11,143 nucleotides of DNA from CAYJEO01 sp964369355 (GTDB lineage: Bacteria; Bacillota_I; Bacilli_A; RF39; UBA660). The stretch lies in NCBI GenBank assembly GCA_964369355.1, contig CAYJEO010000027.1, forward strand, positions 1-11,143, given 5' to 3'. The notes below the pieces were generated by a model, which was given only the letters and a program-made list of their open reading frames with translations, did not search any database and was not told where the DNA came from. Of this stretch, positions 1 to 6,165 are shown in pieces; within the stretch, counting starts at the first letter, position 1; each line of letters begins with the position of its first letter. A program made the position numbers and the translations under genes.

Positions 1-67
<67 letters not shown>

Positions 68-90
68 ATTTGTCTTTTTTTAAGACAAAT
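68..90 (-). other. Inverted repeat abutting the 5' end of tRNA-Arg
   Basis: A perfect 9-bp inverted repeat, ATTTGTCTT / AAGACAAAT with a 5-base loop, ends exactly one base before the first tRNA nucleotide. On the minus strand it is not followed by a U-run, so it is not a standard terminator for gerM. If gerM transcripts read through, it would fold as a hairpin directly upstream of the tRNA and could guide 5' processing. If the promoter at 93..121 is used, only part of it is transcribed. Function unknown. Confidence 0.35.
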
Positions 91-92
91 AA

Positions 93-121
93 ATTATATA
101 ATAAATATAACTTTTAATCAA
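93..121 (-). promoter_or_regulatory. Candidate sigma-A promoter for tRNA-Arg
   Basis: On the minus strand, TTGATT (116..121) and TATAAT (93..98) are separated by 17 bases. The -10 is perfect and the -35 matches 4 of 6. The -35 lies in the last codons of gerM. The predicted start is near 86, about 20 bases before the mature tRNA 5' end. Chance matches are common in such A+T-rich DNA, so this is only a candidate. Confidence 0.4.
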
Positions 122-1064
122 TAGTTTTTGATGCACTTTTGTAAATTTCTTCGCCATTTACTAGAAAAACTACCTCTTCTACTTCATAATTATCAAAAAC
201 AGACATTGAAATTGTATATAATACTTCTTCTAAGATATCTTTTTCTTCGTGATTTGAAAATATGTATTCATTAAAATCAAGTGTTAATATGTTATTTGAG
301 TTTTCTACTGCCAGTATTTTAGCATTATGTGATAAGTAACTCATTAGATTAGAACTTGTAATATTAGAACTAGATAGTTCATCTACTATAATATCTATTT
401 TTTCTGATGTTGAATTTACATATTTTGTTACCGGAACATAATAGGTAACATCTGCTACTTTATCTATATAATATATAGTAACTGAATCTATATTTTTAGT
501 AGATGTTAAATTATATTGTTTATTTATACCAAAATCCCTTGTTAAAACAGATGGCAAATAAGTATTTGATTCTGGAAGTTTTGATAGAATTTGACCTTCT
601 ACATATATAATAACTTCATTTATACCATTAATTTCTGTTAAAGTATAAACTATTGACTCAATTATTTTTTCTTCTGTTTCTTCATTTGTATCTAAAAATT
701 CTTTAGAAAAGTTTATTTTGACTAAAGATTGATCAACTGTTAGTTCTAATATTTTTGTATCCGCTGGTATTAAAGCTTTAAAACCTGTTGGGATTTTTGA
801 TTCATTAGGACCACCTATAATTAAAGTATTAATTAATTCCTTTATTTTATCTTCTATAGTTTCTTCTTCTGATAACACATTTGTTTTTCCTAAATAATTT
901 TGACTGTCAAGTAAATAGATAAAAACTTTATTATATCCTAAATCAACATATTCTAAATTTTGTTTTAATTGTACTTCTTCTTTTGGAATTAAATAAATTA
1001 ATAGTAATGCAAATAAAACAGCGGCGCAAATAGTTAATTTTTTAATAGATATTTTTTTTAGCAT
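114..1064 (-). CDS. gerM: GerM-domain sporulation/germination membrane protein
   Basis: A 316-residue protein with a short basic N-terminus, one hydrophobic segment at about residues 10 to 27, then an extracytoplasmic region with two GerM-type repeats at about 70 to 165 and 225 to 312. Each repeat ends in the family pattern of a beta strand reaching an LxxNGEE-like turn; the second runs ILTLDFNEYIF to VVFLVNGEEIY. In Bacillus, GerM is a lipoprotein needed for engulfment-stage assembly and normal germination, and helps place SpoIIIAG at the sporulation septum. Here the only N-terminal Cys (about residue 13) lies inside the hydrophobic stretch without a clear lipobox, so an uncleaved membrane anchor is more likely. 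The start has a strong SD, AGAGGTGG, at 1068..1075. It sits next to gerE, as I recall it also does (with a few genes between) in Bacillus subtilis. No convincing terminator follows. Confidence 0.85.
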   Translation of the reverse strand: MLKKISIKKLTICAAVLFALLLIYLIPKEEVQLKQNLEYVDLGYNKVFIYLLDSQNYLGKTNVLSEEETIEDKIKELINTLIIGGPNESKIPTGFKALIPADTKILELTVDQSLVKINFSKEFLDTNEETEEKIIESIVYTLTEINGINEVIIYVEGQILSKLPESNTYLPSVLTRDFGINKQYNLTSTKNIDSVTIYYIDKVADVTYYVPVTKYVNSTSEKIDIIVDELSSSNITSSNLMSYLSHNAKILAVENSNNILTLDFNEYIFSNHEEKDILEEVLYTISMSVFDNYEVEEVVFLVNGEEIYKSASKTID

Positions 1065-1084
1065 AATCCACCTCTTTAAATAAT

Positions 1085-1112
1085 ATGAAAAAAATCACAA
1101 TATATGTGATTT
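1085..1112 (-). terminator. Rho-independent terminator of gerE
   Basis: On the minus strand, stem AAATCAC / GTGATTT (1106..1112 with 1092..1098) has a 7-base A/T loop and runs into a T-rich tail. The gerE TAA stop at 1111..1113 lies in the first arm. The stem has only three G:C pairs, so strength may be modest. It separates gerE from gerM by less than 50 bases. Confidence 0.65.
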
Positions 1113-1317
1113 AAATAGATAATTCTTTTAATTTTAATAGTTCGACAACAGCACAAGCTCTTCCCTTTACTCCAAGTTTTTGCATAACATTTGAAATATG
1201 GTTTCTTACTGTTTTTTCACTTATATTCAAACTATCTGCTATTTCAGAAGTTGAATTATTTTCTATTAATAGTGTAAATACTTCCTTTTCTCTTTTAGTT
1301 AGTATTCCTTTATTCAT
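1111..1317 (-). CDS. gerE: GerE, late mother-cell spore-coat regulator (LuxR-type HTH)
   Basis: A 68-residue protein that is entirely one LuxR/GerE-type helix-turn-helix domain with no receiver or sensor domain. The opening LTKREKEVFTLL and the recognition region ISEKTVRNHISN, followed by MQKLGVKGRACAVVELL, match Bacillus GerE nearly residue for residue as I recall it (family length about 74). GerE binds DNA in the mother cell late in sporulation and works with sigma-K RNA polymerase to activate or repress coat and other late genes. The SD is weak (a GTGAGAG-like stretch 4 to 10 bases before ATG). A sigma-K-like promoter lies 37 bases upstream and a terminator overlaps the stop, so it is probably monocistronic. 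Other short NarL-like regulators are possible in principle, but the match is specific to GerE. Confidence 0.93.
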   Translation of the reverse strand: MNKGILTKREKEVFTLLIENNSTSEIADSLNISEKTVRNHISNVMQKLGVKGRACAVVELLKLKELSI

Positions 1318-1353
1318 AATCTCTCACTCTTTCCTAGGGTGGCGTATCTAACT

Positions 1354-1382
1354 TATTTTATGTTGATTATGAATATTGTGTG
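1354..1382 (-). promoter_or_regulatory. Candidate sigma-K promoter of gerE
   Basis: On the minus strand CATAAAATA (1354..1362) fits the sigma-K -10 consensus CATAnnnTA exactly. CAC (1380..1382) fits the mAC -35 at a spacing of 17. The predicted start is near 1346, giving a leader of about 30 bases. In Bacillus, gerE is transcribed by sigma-K, so sequence and expectation agree. No sigma-A promoter is apparent in the same interval. The A+T bias lowers the weight of the short consensus. Confidence 0.55.
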
Positions 1383-1384
1383 TC

Positions 1385-1411
1385 AAAAAAAATAACTAAA
1401 AAGTTATTTTT
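1385..1411 (-). terminator. Rho-independent terminator of spoIIIAH
   Basis: A 10-bp stem, AAAAATAACT / AGTTATTTTT on the minus strand with a 4-base loop, runs into a continuous T tract to 1385. The spoIIIAH stop (1404..1406) is inside the first arm. The stem has one G:C pair only, but the geometry and U-tract are good. It isolates spoIIIAH from gerE. Confidence 0.65.
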
Positions 1412-1895
1412 GGTATTTTACTGATATATACATTTTAGTATCAAACTTAGTTTGCACAAAACGCATTATGTCATTTGCTTCTGTTGTTGTTAAATTATCT
1501 TTAGTAACTACTACTCTTACCTGATCTGCATCAATTTTTACAAATGATTCTAAATTAAATTGTTGCTTTATTTCAGTTTCAATTGACTCTTCTAATCCTT
1601 TTGTTAAATTAATATCTTGCATTTTTTCAAAGGCATTATTTTTATCTTCTGTACTACTATCTACATCTGTTATTATTTCTTGTAAACTTTCTAATTCTTG
1701 TTCGACTACAGCATCTGCTTCTACTCTAAGTGCTACTAAGATTGAACTTTCTGATACTACTACTTTTTCTTCTTCATCTACAAAATTATTATTATTTGTT
1801 AGTAATAATTCAGATGGCATTGTTATATAATAAACACTTAACACTAATATCAAACTAAATAAAGTCAAAAACCATAAACTATTTTTATTAACCAT
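1404..1895 (-). CDS. spoIIIAH: SpoIIIAH-like protein (mother-cell half of the feeding-tube channel)
   Basis: A 163-residue protein with an N-terminal membrane segment (about residues 6 to 25) whose LTLFSLILVLSVYYI is very close to the start of Bacillus SpoIIIAH. An acidic linker (about 35 to 75) and a C-terminal ring-building domain of the YscJ/FliF type (about 95 to 163) follow. SpoIIIAH is made in the mother cell and interacts through its extracellular domain with forespore SpoIIQ across the septum, as part of the SpoIIIA-Q complex. It is shorter than the Bacillus protein (about 218), mainly through a reduced linker. I chose ATG at 1895 because SD AGGAGG (1902..1907) is 6 bases from it; the GTG at 1898 is only 3 bases away. 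It is an orphan here: spoIIIAA to spoIIIAG are not adjacent. Confidence 0.88.
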   Translation of the reverse strand: MVNKNSLWFLTLFSLILVLSVYYITMPSELLLTNNNNFVDEEEKVVVSESSILVALRVEADAVVEQELESLQEIITDVDSSTEDKNNAFEKMQDINLTKGLEESIETEIKQQFNLESFVKIDADQVRVVVTKDNLTTTEANDIMRFVQTKFDTKMYISVKYQK

Positions 1896-1901
1896 CACTA
1901 G

Positions 1902-1907
1902 CCTCCT
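1902..1907 (-). promoter_or_regulatory. SD deciding the spoIIIAH start
   Basis: A perfect AGGAGG on the minus strand, 6 bases before ATG 1895 but only 3 before the in-frame GTG at 1898. Spacing favours the ATG, which removes one residue from the longer reading. Confidence 0.7.
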
Positions 1908-1922
1908 AATATTTTTCTATTT

Positions 1923-1952
1923 AATATTATTACTAAATTATAAAAATATGAC
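1923..1952 (-). promoter_or_regulatory. Weak candidate sigma-E promoter of spoIIIAH
   Basis: On the minus strand GTCATATT (1945..1952) matches the sigma-E -35 consensus well. The sequence about 13 bases on (1923..1931) keeps only the central ATA and final T of CATACAnT. Sigma-E drives the spoIIIA operon in Bacillus, which motivates the call. It sits directly after the thrS terminator, where a promoter is needed. Low confidence because of the poor -10. Confidence 0.25.
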
Positions 1953-1976
1953 AAAAAAAAGCTATTAAGCTTTTTT
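1953..1976 (-). terminator. Rho-independent terminator of thrS
   Basis: On the minus strand stem AAAAAAGCT / AGCTTTTTT (9 bp) closes loop TAAT and continues into extra T residues. The stop codon TAA (1965..1967) falls in the loop, and the last sense codons (Lys-Lys-Ala) form the first arm. This is a clear terminator built into the end of the coding sequence. Confidence 0.8.
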
Positions 1977-3713
1977 AGTTATAGTTTCTTTAATATGTAA
2001 AATAAATTCTTCAATAGTTAAAGTAGTAGTGTCTTGTGAACCAAATCTTCTAAAACTAATTGTTCTTTCAGCTCTTTCTTTGTCTCCTAAAATTAAAGTA
2101 AATGGCACTTTTTTAGTTTGTGCTTCACGCATTTTATAAGATAATTTTTCTTCTCTTGCATCTAATTTAACTCTTATATTATTTTCTTTTAAGATGTTTT
2201 CTATTTCTTTTGCATATTCTAAATGATATTCACATTTTACAGGTATATTATAAACTTGTACTGGTGCTAACCAAGTTGGGAAAGCTCCCATGTTTTGTTC
2301 TAATAATATTGCAATTAATCTTTCATAAGTGCTTATTAGACCTCTGTGAATCATTACTGGTCTTTGTTTTTGTCCTGTTGCATCTACGTAAGATAAATCA
2401 AATCTTTCTGGTAATAGAAAATCTAATTGAATTGTTGCAAATGTAATAATTTTACCTGTAATAGTTTTTACTTGAATATCTATTTTAGGTCCGTAAAACG
2501 CTGCTTCTCCAACCATTTCTTTGTAGTTAATACCTAATTTATTTAAAGTATCTCTTACTGAATTTTCTGCTTTTTGCCATAATTCTTCATCGTTATGATA
2601 TTTTTCTAAATCGTTTTTATCATGTAATGCTAATTCTACATAGTCAATTTCAATTTTTAAATCTTTAATTGCTTTTGCAACTAAGTTATAAGCTTTCGCT
2701 ATTTCATCTTGCATTTGATCTGGTCTTACAAATAGATGTGCATCTGTTAAATTCATTGCTCTAACACGTTCTAATCCTGTTAAACCACCTGATGCTTCCC
2801 ATCTATGTTGTAATACATTTTCTGATAATCTAATTGGTAAATCTTTATAGCTTCTTAATTCTGATTTATAAATTAAACAGTGATGAGGACAACTCATAGG
2901 ACGTAAAACCAATTCTTCACCTTCATCACTAGACATTACAGGAAACATTCCTTCTTTATAATGTTCCCAATGCCCGCTAGTTTCATATAACCATCTTGAT
3001 CCTACTACTGGAGTAGATACAAACTCATAACCATCTTCATTTTGTATTTGATAAGCATAGTTTTCTAGTTGTCTTTTTAATTCAGTTCCATTAGGTAGCC
3101 AAAATACTAATCCTTGACCTGCTTCTGGGATAATTGAATAAAGTTTTAATGCTTGACCTATTTTTCTGTGGTCTCTTTGCTTTAGTTCTTCTAAATAATT
3201 TAAGTGATTAACTAATTCTTCTTCTGTTTCAAAACATACTCCGTATATTCTTTGTAACATTTTATTATTAGAATCTCCTTTAAAATATGCTCCTGCTATT
3301 TTTAATAGTTTGAAGTTTTTTAAAAGTTTTACTGTTTCAACATGTGGACCTTTACATAAATCAATAAAGTCTCCTTGTTGATAACAAGTAATTTCTCCTT
3401 CTAATTCATTAATTAAATCGACTTTATAAATATCGTCTTTAAATATTTCTAGAGCTTCTTCTTTTGTTAATTCTTTTTTAATTATTCTTTTTCCATCTTT
3501 TGCTATTTTTTTCATTTCACGTTCTATTTTTGGTAAGTCTTCTTCTGAAATCGATCCATCACCTAAATCAATATCATAGTAAAATCCTTCTTCTACTACT
3601 GGTCCTACCCAAAACATTGCTTTTGGATATAAGTTTTTTACAGCTTGGGCAAGTAAATGTGCACAGCTATGATTTAATGTATTTAAATTTTGTTCTTCTT
3701 TTATATTTCTCAT
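1965..3713 (-). CDS. thrS: Threonyl-tRNA synthetase lacking the TGS domain
   Basis: This class II synthetase charges tRNA-Thr in the cytoplasm. The 582 residues start almost directly at the editing domain: HxxxH at 15 and 19 and CKGPH at 120 to 124 form the conserved editing site that clears Ser-tRNA-Thr. The catalytic core follows: SGHWEHY at about 246, zinc ligands Cys275, His326 and His456, motif 2 around HRWEASGGLTGLERVR at 303 to 318, and motif 3 with RPVMIHRG at 451. A HGTP anticodon-binding domain occupies about 480 to 575. Typical bacterial ThrRS is about 640 residues; the missing part is the N-terminal TGS domain. The usual QDDAH around the second zinc ligand reads LTDAH here, so the common Gln is Leu. 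SD AGGAG at 3720..3724 touches the stop of the preceding small ORF, so the two are probably co-translated. Expression is under the T-box leader. Confidence 0.97.
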   Translation of the reverse strand: MRNIKEEQNLNTLNHSCAHLLAQAVKNLYPKAMFWVGPVVEEGFYYDIDLGDGSISEEDLPKIEREMKKIAKDGKRIIKKELTKEEALEIFKDDIYKVDLINELEGEITCYQQGDFIDLCKGPHVETVKLLKNFKLLKIAGAYFKGDSNNKMLQRIYGVCFETEEELVNHLNYLEELKQRDHRKIGQALKLYSIIPEAGQGLVFWLPNGTELKRQLENYAYQIQNEDGYEFVSTPVVGSRWLYETSGHWEHYKEGMFPVMSSDEGEELVLRPMSCPHHCLIYKSELRSYKDLPIRLSENVLQHRWEASGGLTGLERVRAMNLTDAHLFVRPDQMQDEIAKAYNLVAKAIKDLKIEIDYVELALHDKNDLEKYHNDEELWQKAENSVRDTLNKLGINYKEMVGEAAFYGPKIDIQVKTITGKIITFATIQLDFLLPERFDLSYVDATGQKQRPVMIHRGLISTYERLIAILLEQNMGAFPTWLAPVQVYNIPVKCEYHLEYAKEIENILKENNIRVKLDAREEKLSYKMREAQTKKVPFTLILGDKERAERTISFRRFGSQDTTTLTIEEFILHIKETITKKA

Positions 3714-3724
3714 AATATTCTCCT

Positions 3725-3946
3725 TTATTTTCTTCTTAAGTTTTTTTGTATTAAAACTATGTCGTCTAAATCGTCTCTAAATCTAGTATTGATAACTAAA
3801 AATCTAGAAATTTCTTTTAGATATTCTTTTTTTTGCTCTGGTGTTAATACAGAATAGTTAATTTTTATATTTTTAATGCTTTCTTTTATTTCTTTTAAAT
3901 CTTCTATACAAGTTTGATTTTTAATTAAATTTATAAAATGATTCAT
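3725..3946 (-). CDS. Small unknown protein between T-box and thrS
   Basis: A 73-residue, highly charged, probably all-helical protein that I do not recognise. It has no membrane segment, no zinc motif (one Cys only) and ends in a basic tail KNLRRK. It starts right after the T-box terminator and stops 11 bases before thrS, with its stop codon touching the thrS SD. It should therefore be made only when the T-box antiterminates, together with ThrRS. SD AGGAGG (3951..3956) precedes ATG 3946 by 4 bases. A longer reading from ATG 3961 would encode this SD as Leu-Gly-Gly codons and begins in the terminator T-tract, so it is unlikely. It does not look like the missing TGS domain of ThrRS. It could be a real small protein or a translated leader ORF aiding thrS translation. 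Confidence 0.6.
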   Translation of the reverse strand: MNHFINLIKNQTCIEDLKEIKESIKNIKINYSVLTPEQKKEYLKEISRFLVINTRFRDDLDDIVLIQKNLRRK

Positions 3947-3950
3947 GATG

Positions 3951-3956
3951 CCTCCT
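3951..3956 (-). promoter_or_regulatory. SD deciding the start of the small thrS-leader ORF
   Basis: AGGAGG on the minus strand, 4 bases before ATG 3946. The upstream in-frame ATG at 3961 has this SD downstream of it and only the T-box terminator tail upstream, so it is not expected to initiate. Confidence 0.7.
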
Positions 3957-3959
3957 AAC

Positions 3960-4006
3960 AAAAAAAAGAATGGTGCTATAAGGAGTGCATAAGCACGGTA
4001 CCATCC
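3960..4006 (-). terminator. T-box regulated intrinsic terminator
   Basis: On the minus strand GGATGGT (4000..4006) pairs with ACCATTC further down and is followed by a run of eight T (3960..3967). An inner GTGC/GCAC hairpin sits within. The first arm overlaps the T-box core, so terminator and antiterminator are mutually exclusive, as expected for this riboswitch class. Confidence 0.85.
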
Positions 4007-4160
4007 TTTGTTTATCTTAATTTATCTAACGGGATTTAGCCGGAAATCTCTTTCGAGTTCTGCTCATAAGTAGTAATTATTAAATAATTTATTTGCTCTC
4101 ACCTACCGCAAACTCTCTTTGAAATATCTTTAATAATCGTGTCTTAATCAACGCATTTAT
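3960..4160 (-). promoter_or_regulatory. T-box riboswitch leader (Thr, specifier ACU)
   Basis: On the minus strand the leader carries a T-box sequence AAGGATGGTACCGTGC (3993..4008), close to the AGGGTGGNACCGCG consensus. Upstream is a stem I region with the distal-loop signature AGAGAG..GGTAGGTGAGAGC (about 4097 to 4119). The helix GATTATT/AATAATT and a lower helix AAG/CTT bound an internal loop containing ACT followed by A (4072..4074 then 4071). This is a Thr codon in the specifier position with the usual following purine. Uncharged tRNA-Thr would pair with the specifier and with the T-box bulge to favour antitermination. The gene it controls, thrS, agrees with the specifier. Stem II and III are not clearly resolved by eye. 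Confidence 0.9.
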
Positions 4161-4166
4161 AAAATA

Positions 4167-4194
4167 ATTATATCATTATTATTATATTTGTCAA
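4167..4194 (-). promoter_or_regulatory. Sigma-A promoter of the thrS unit
   Basis: A perfect TTGACA (4189..4194) and perfect TATAAT (4167..4172) are spaced by 16 bases on the minus strand, with TGA just before the -10 acting as an extended element. The predicted start is near 4160, at the head of the T-box leader. It lies a few bases after the stop of the RNB gene, so thrS has its own transcription in addition to any readthrough from the dnaB operon. Confidence 0.85.
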
Positions 4195-4205
4195 ATGATT
4201 TTATA

Positions 4206-6155
4206 TTAATAATTTGTTCTTTTTTCATCTCTTTTGTTTTTTTTAGTTTTTTGGATAGTTTTAGATTCTTCTTTAAAAAGTTCCAAATTAGCTATTTTAA
4301 CATTAGCATAGGCTGCTGTATCTTTAAATTCTTCTTCTAATTTATAATATAAATTATCATTTCTATTCTCTTCAATAAATAGTTTCAATACTCTTAAATT
4401 TTCTAATGCTAAGTAATTTCTAATAGGTGTTGTTGCGTGAGCATAAGCATCTTTATTTAAAGCAAAGTGTCCATCATTTTCAGTAGAATAATATGATTTA
4501 CGGTAATCTTTAGTCAGTATATTATTTATTTCAGTTAAACTATGATTGTTAATATTCATAGTTTTTATTGTTTCTAAAAATTCTTTTGATAATCCTGTTT
4601 GATTTCTAAAGATAAATGGTAATTTCGCTTCTGTCATTTCTTTTGCTATTAATGAATTTGCAAGTATTTTAAAAGTTGAAACAATATCATCTCCTAATAC
4701 TTCTTTTTCAGTTATTTTCTTTTTATAGTTTTGTTCTTTAAATCTATGATATTTATCTACACTACTATCTTTTAACATTAATGACGTTGCTATATTAGAT
4801 AGACTAATTAATTTATCTTGTTCTAAAAAAGCAACATATCCTTCAGCTTTTCTATGTACTTTTTCATATACATCTGAATAACTATAATTTTTATTAACTT
4901 TTACGATCGTTTTTTCAAACTTATAATCAACTATCTCATTTTGTGTATCAAATTCTACTTTTATACAAATAGTAGGTTTTACTTGATTTTTATTTAGAGA
5001 TAAAATTCCGTCATGAAGTAATTTTGGAAATAATGTATATGTTTTCACATCATTATAAACAACTTTAATTTGATTTTTTGCAAGCAAGTCAATATTAGAA
5101 TCTTTTTTAACAAAGTGATCTACATCTGATGTAAATAAATATACTATTTTATTTCCGTTAGGTAAATATTCTAATGCTAAAGCGTCATCATAGCTATTAG
5201 CATTACTACTATCTATAGTAATTGTATATAAATCTGTATAATCTTTATAACCATTTATTTGATCTATTTTTTCAAATTTGGGTATAACAATACTAGAAAA
5301 TTCATTTAAATTATATTTATAGGCTAAGTTATTAATAGCTTCTAATTTATTATCTAAATTATTATTGATTTGATTTATTAAATCTTCTAATAAAAATTTA
5401 GCATGTTTTCTTCTTTGATTTCCTTTTATATTTGTTTTAATAGATGCAGAATATTCTTTTAATTTATTAGTTAATTTAGATTTATATTCTTTTGTTATTT
5501 TTACATATTTATATTTTAATAAGTGTTTCAGTATTGCGCCATAATAATGACATTGGTTATCATCTTTTTCCAAACTAAGTAAATATTCGTTTATTAGTTG
5601 GTTATAAAAGAAATTATTATTGTTATCTTCTTTTTTCAAAACATCTGGAAATTGTTTTAAATAGTCTTTTACTAATTCTATATCTTTTTCTTTATATATT
5701 AACATATTTAAAACTTCTAAATCGCTTCTATCTATTACTTCTTCTGAAAAATTATTATTTACGATTATATCTTCGCTTAATTTAATTAATCTTTTAAATA
5801 GATTAAGTGTATCTTTTGAATAATATTGATTTTTAATATTTTTATTATTGCGCATTTTTAATTCTATAATTTCAATTAATTGTTCTAATTGGAATTTAAT
5901 GATTGGATCTTTTTTCATAATTGTATTTTGATAAGTACTTTCGATTAAATGTAGTGCATTTACTAAATAAATATAATCTTTATATTTAGCATGACCACTT
6001 ATGTTTTCTACTTCTTTTCTAACTAATTCAACTGATGATAAAACTAACTCTTCATTAGAAGTTATTCTACATTCTTTTTTTATTGAATCAAGTGCAAAAT
6101 CACAATCTTTTTTTAATATTTCTTTTAAATTTTTGAACTCACTTATATTTTTCAT
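4206..6155 (-). CDS. Divergent RNB-domain (RNase II/R-like) protein with unknown helical N-terminus
   Basis: A 649-residue protein. Residues about 308 to 600 carry an RNB exoribonuclease fold. TITID at 311 to 315 is followed by DDA at 323 to 325, SDVDHFV at 343 to 349 stands for the HIADV region, and TPIRNY at 576 to 581 for TSPIRRY. RNase II/R normally has four metal-binding Asp in IDxxxxxDxDDA; here the second is Ser321, while Asp315, Asp323 and Asp324 and the catalytic-site Arg579 remain. The Asp after PIR..Y is also absent (YLALENLR). Residues 1 to about 300 are helical, Lys/Asn/Glu-rich and unrecognised, with no cold-shock domain, and no S1 domain follows RNB; the tail is basic. It could be a degenerate but active 3'-5' exonuclease or an RNA-binding protein without catalysis. 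It starts 10 bases after dnaI with SD AGGAGA, so is translated from the dnaB-dnaI operon, in the slot of Bacillus ytxC. Confidence 0.8.
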   Translation of the reverse strand: MKNISEFKNLKEILKKDCDFALDSIKKECRITSNEELVLSSVELVRKEVENISGHAKYKDYIYLVNALHLIESTYQNTIMKKDPIIKFQLEQLIEIIELKMRNNKNIKNQYYSKDTLNLFKRLIKLSEDIIVNNNFSEEVIDRSDLEVLNMLIYKEKDIELVKDYLKQFPDVLKKEDNNNNFFYNQLINEYLLSLEKDDNQCHYYGAILKHLLKYKYVKITKEYKSKLTNKLKEYSASIKTNIKGNQRRKHAKFLLEDLINQINNNLDNKLEAINNLAYKYNLNEFSSIVIPKFEKIDQINGYKDYTDLYTITIDSSNANSYDDALALEYLPNGNKIVYLFTSDVDHFVKKDSNIDLLAKNQIKVVYNDVKTYTLFPKLLHDGILSLNKNQVKPTICIKVEFDTQNEIVDYKFEKTIVKVNKNYSYSDVYEKVHRKAEGYVAFLEQDKLISLSNIATSLMLKDSSVDKYHRFKEQNYKKKITEKEVLGDDIVSTFKILANSLIAKEMTEAKLPFIFRNQTGLSKEFLETIKTMNINNHSLTEINNILTKDYRKSYYSTENDGHFALNKDAYAHATTPIRNYLALENLRVLKLFIEENRNDNLYYKLEEEFKDTAAYANVKIANLELFKEESKTIQKTKKNKRDEKRTNY

Positions 6156-6165
6156 TATTTATCTC

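Noticed and set aside
1065..1105. Sigma-E promoter for gerM (ATATATT and CATATTAT)
   Set aside because: The elements overlap the gerE terminator, the spacing (12) and -10 deviate from consensus, and such matches are expected by chance in this sequence.
2210..2446. Plus-strand ORF of 78 codons within thrS
   Set aside because: It lies wholly antisense to thrS, is Leu/Ile-rich as expected from reading A+T-rich codons backwards, and has no SD or family match.
3500..3715. Plus-strand ORF of 71 codons opposite the thrS start
   Set aside because: Antisense shadow of the conserved editing domain of ThrRS, with low-complexity Leu/Ser composition and no SD.
3725..3961. Small ORF as a split-off TGS domain of ThrRS
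   Set aside because: Composition and pattern are helical and charged, without the TGS beta-grasp pattern, and it has its own SD and stop; it is kept as an unknown small protein.
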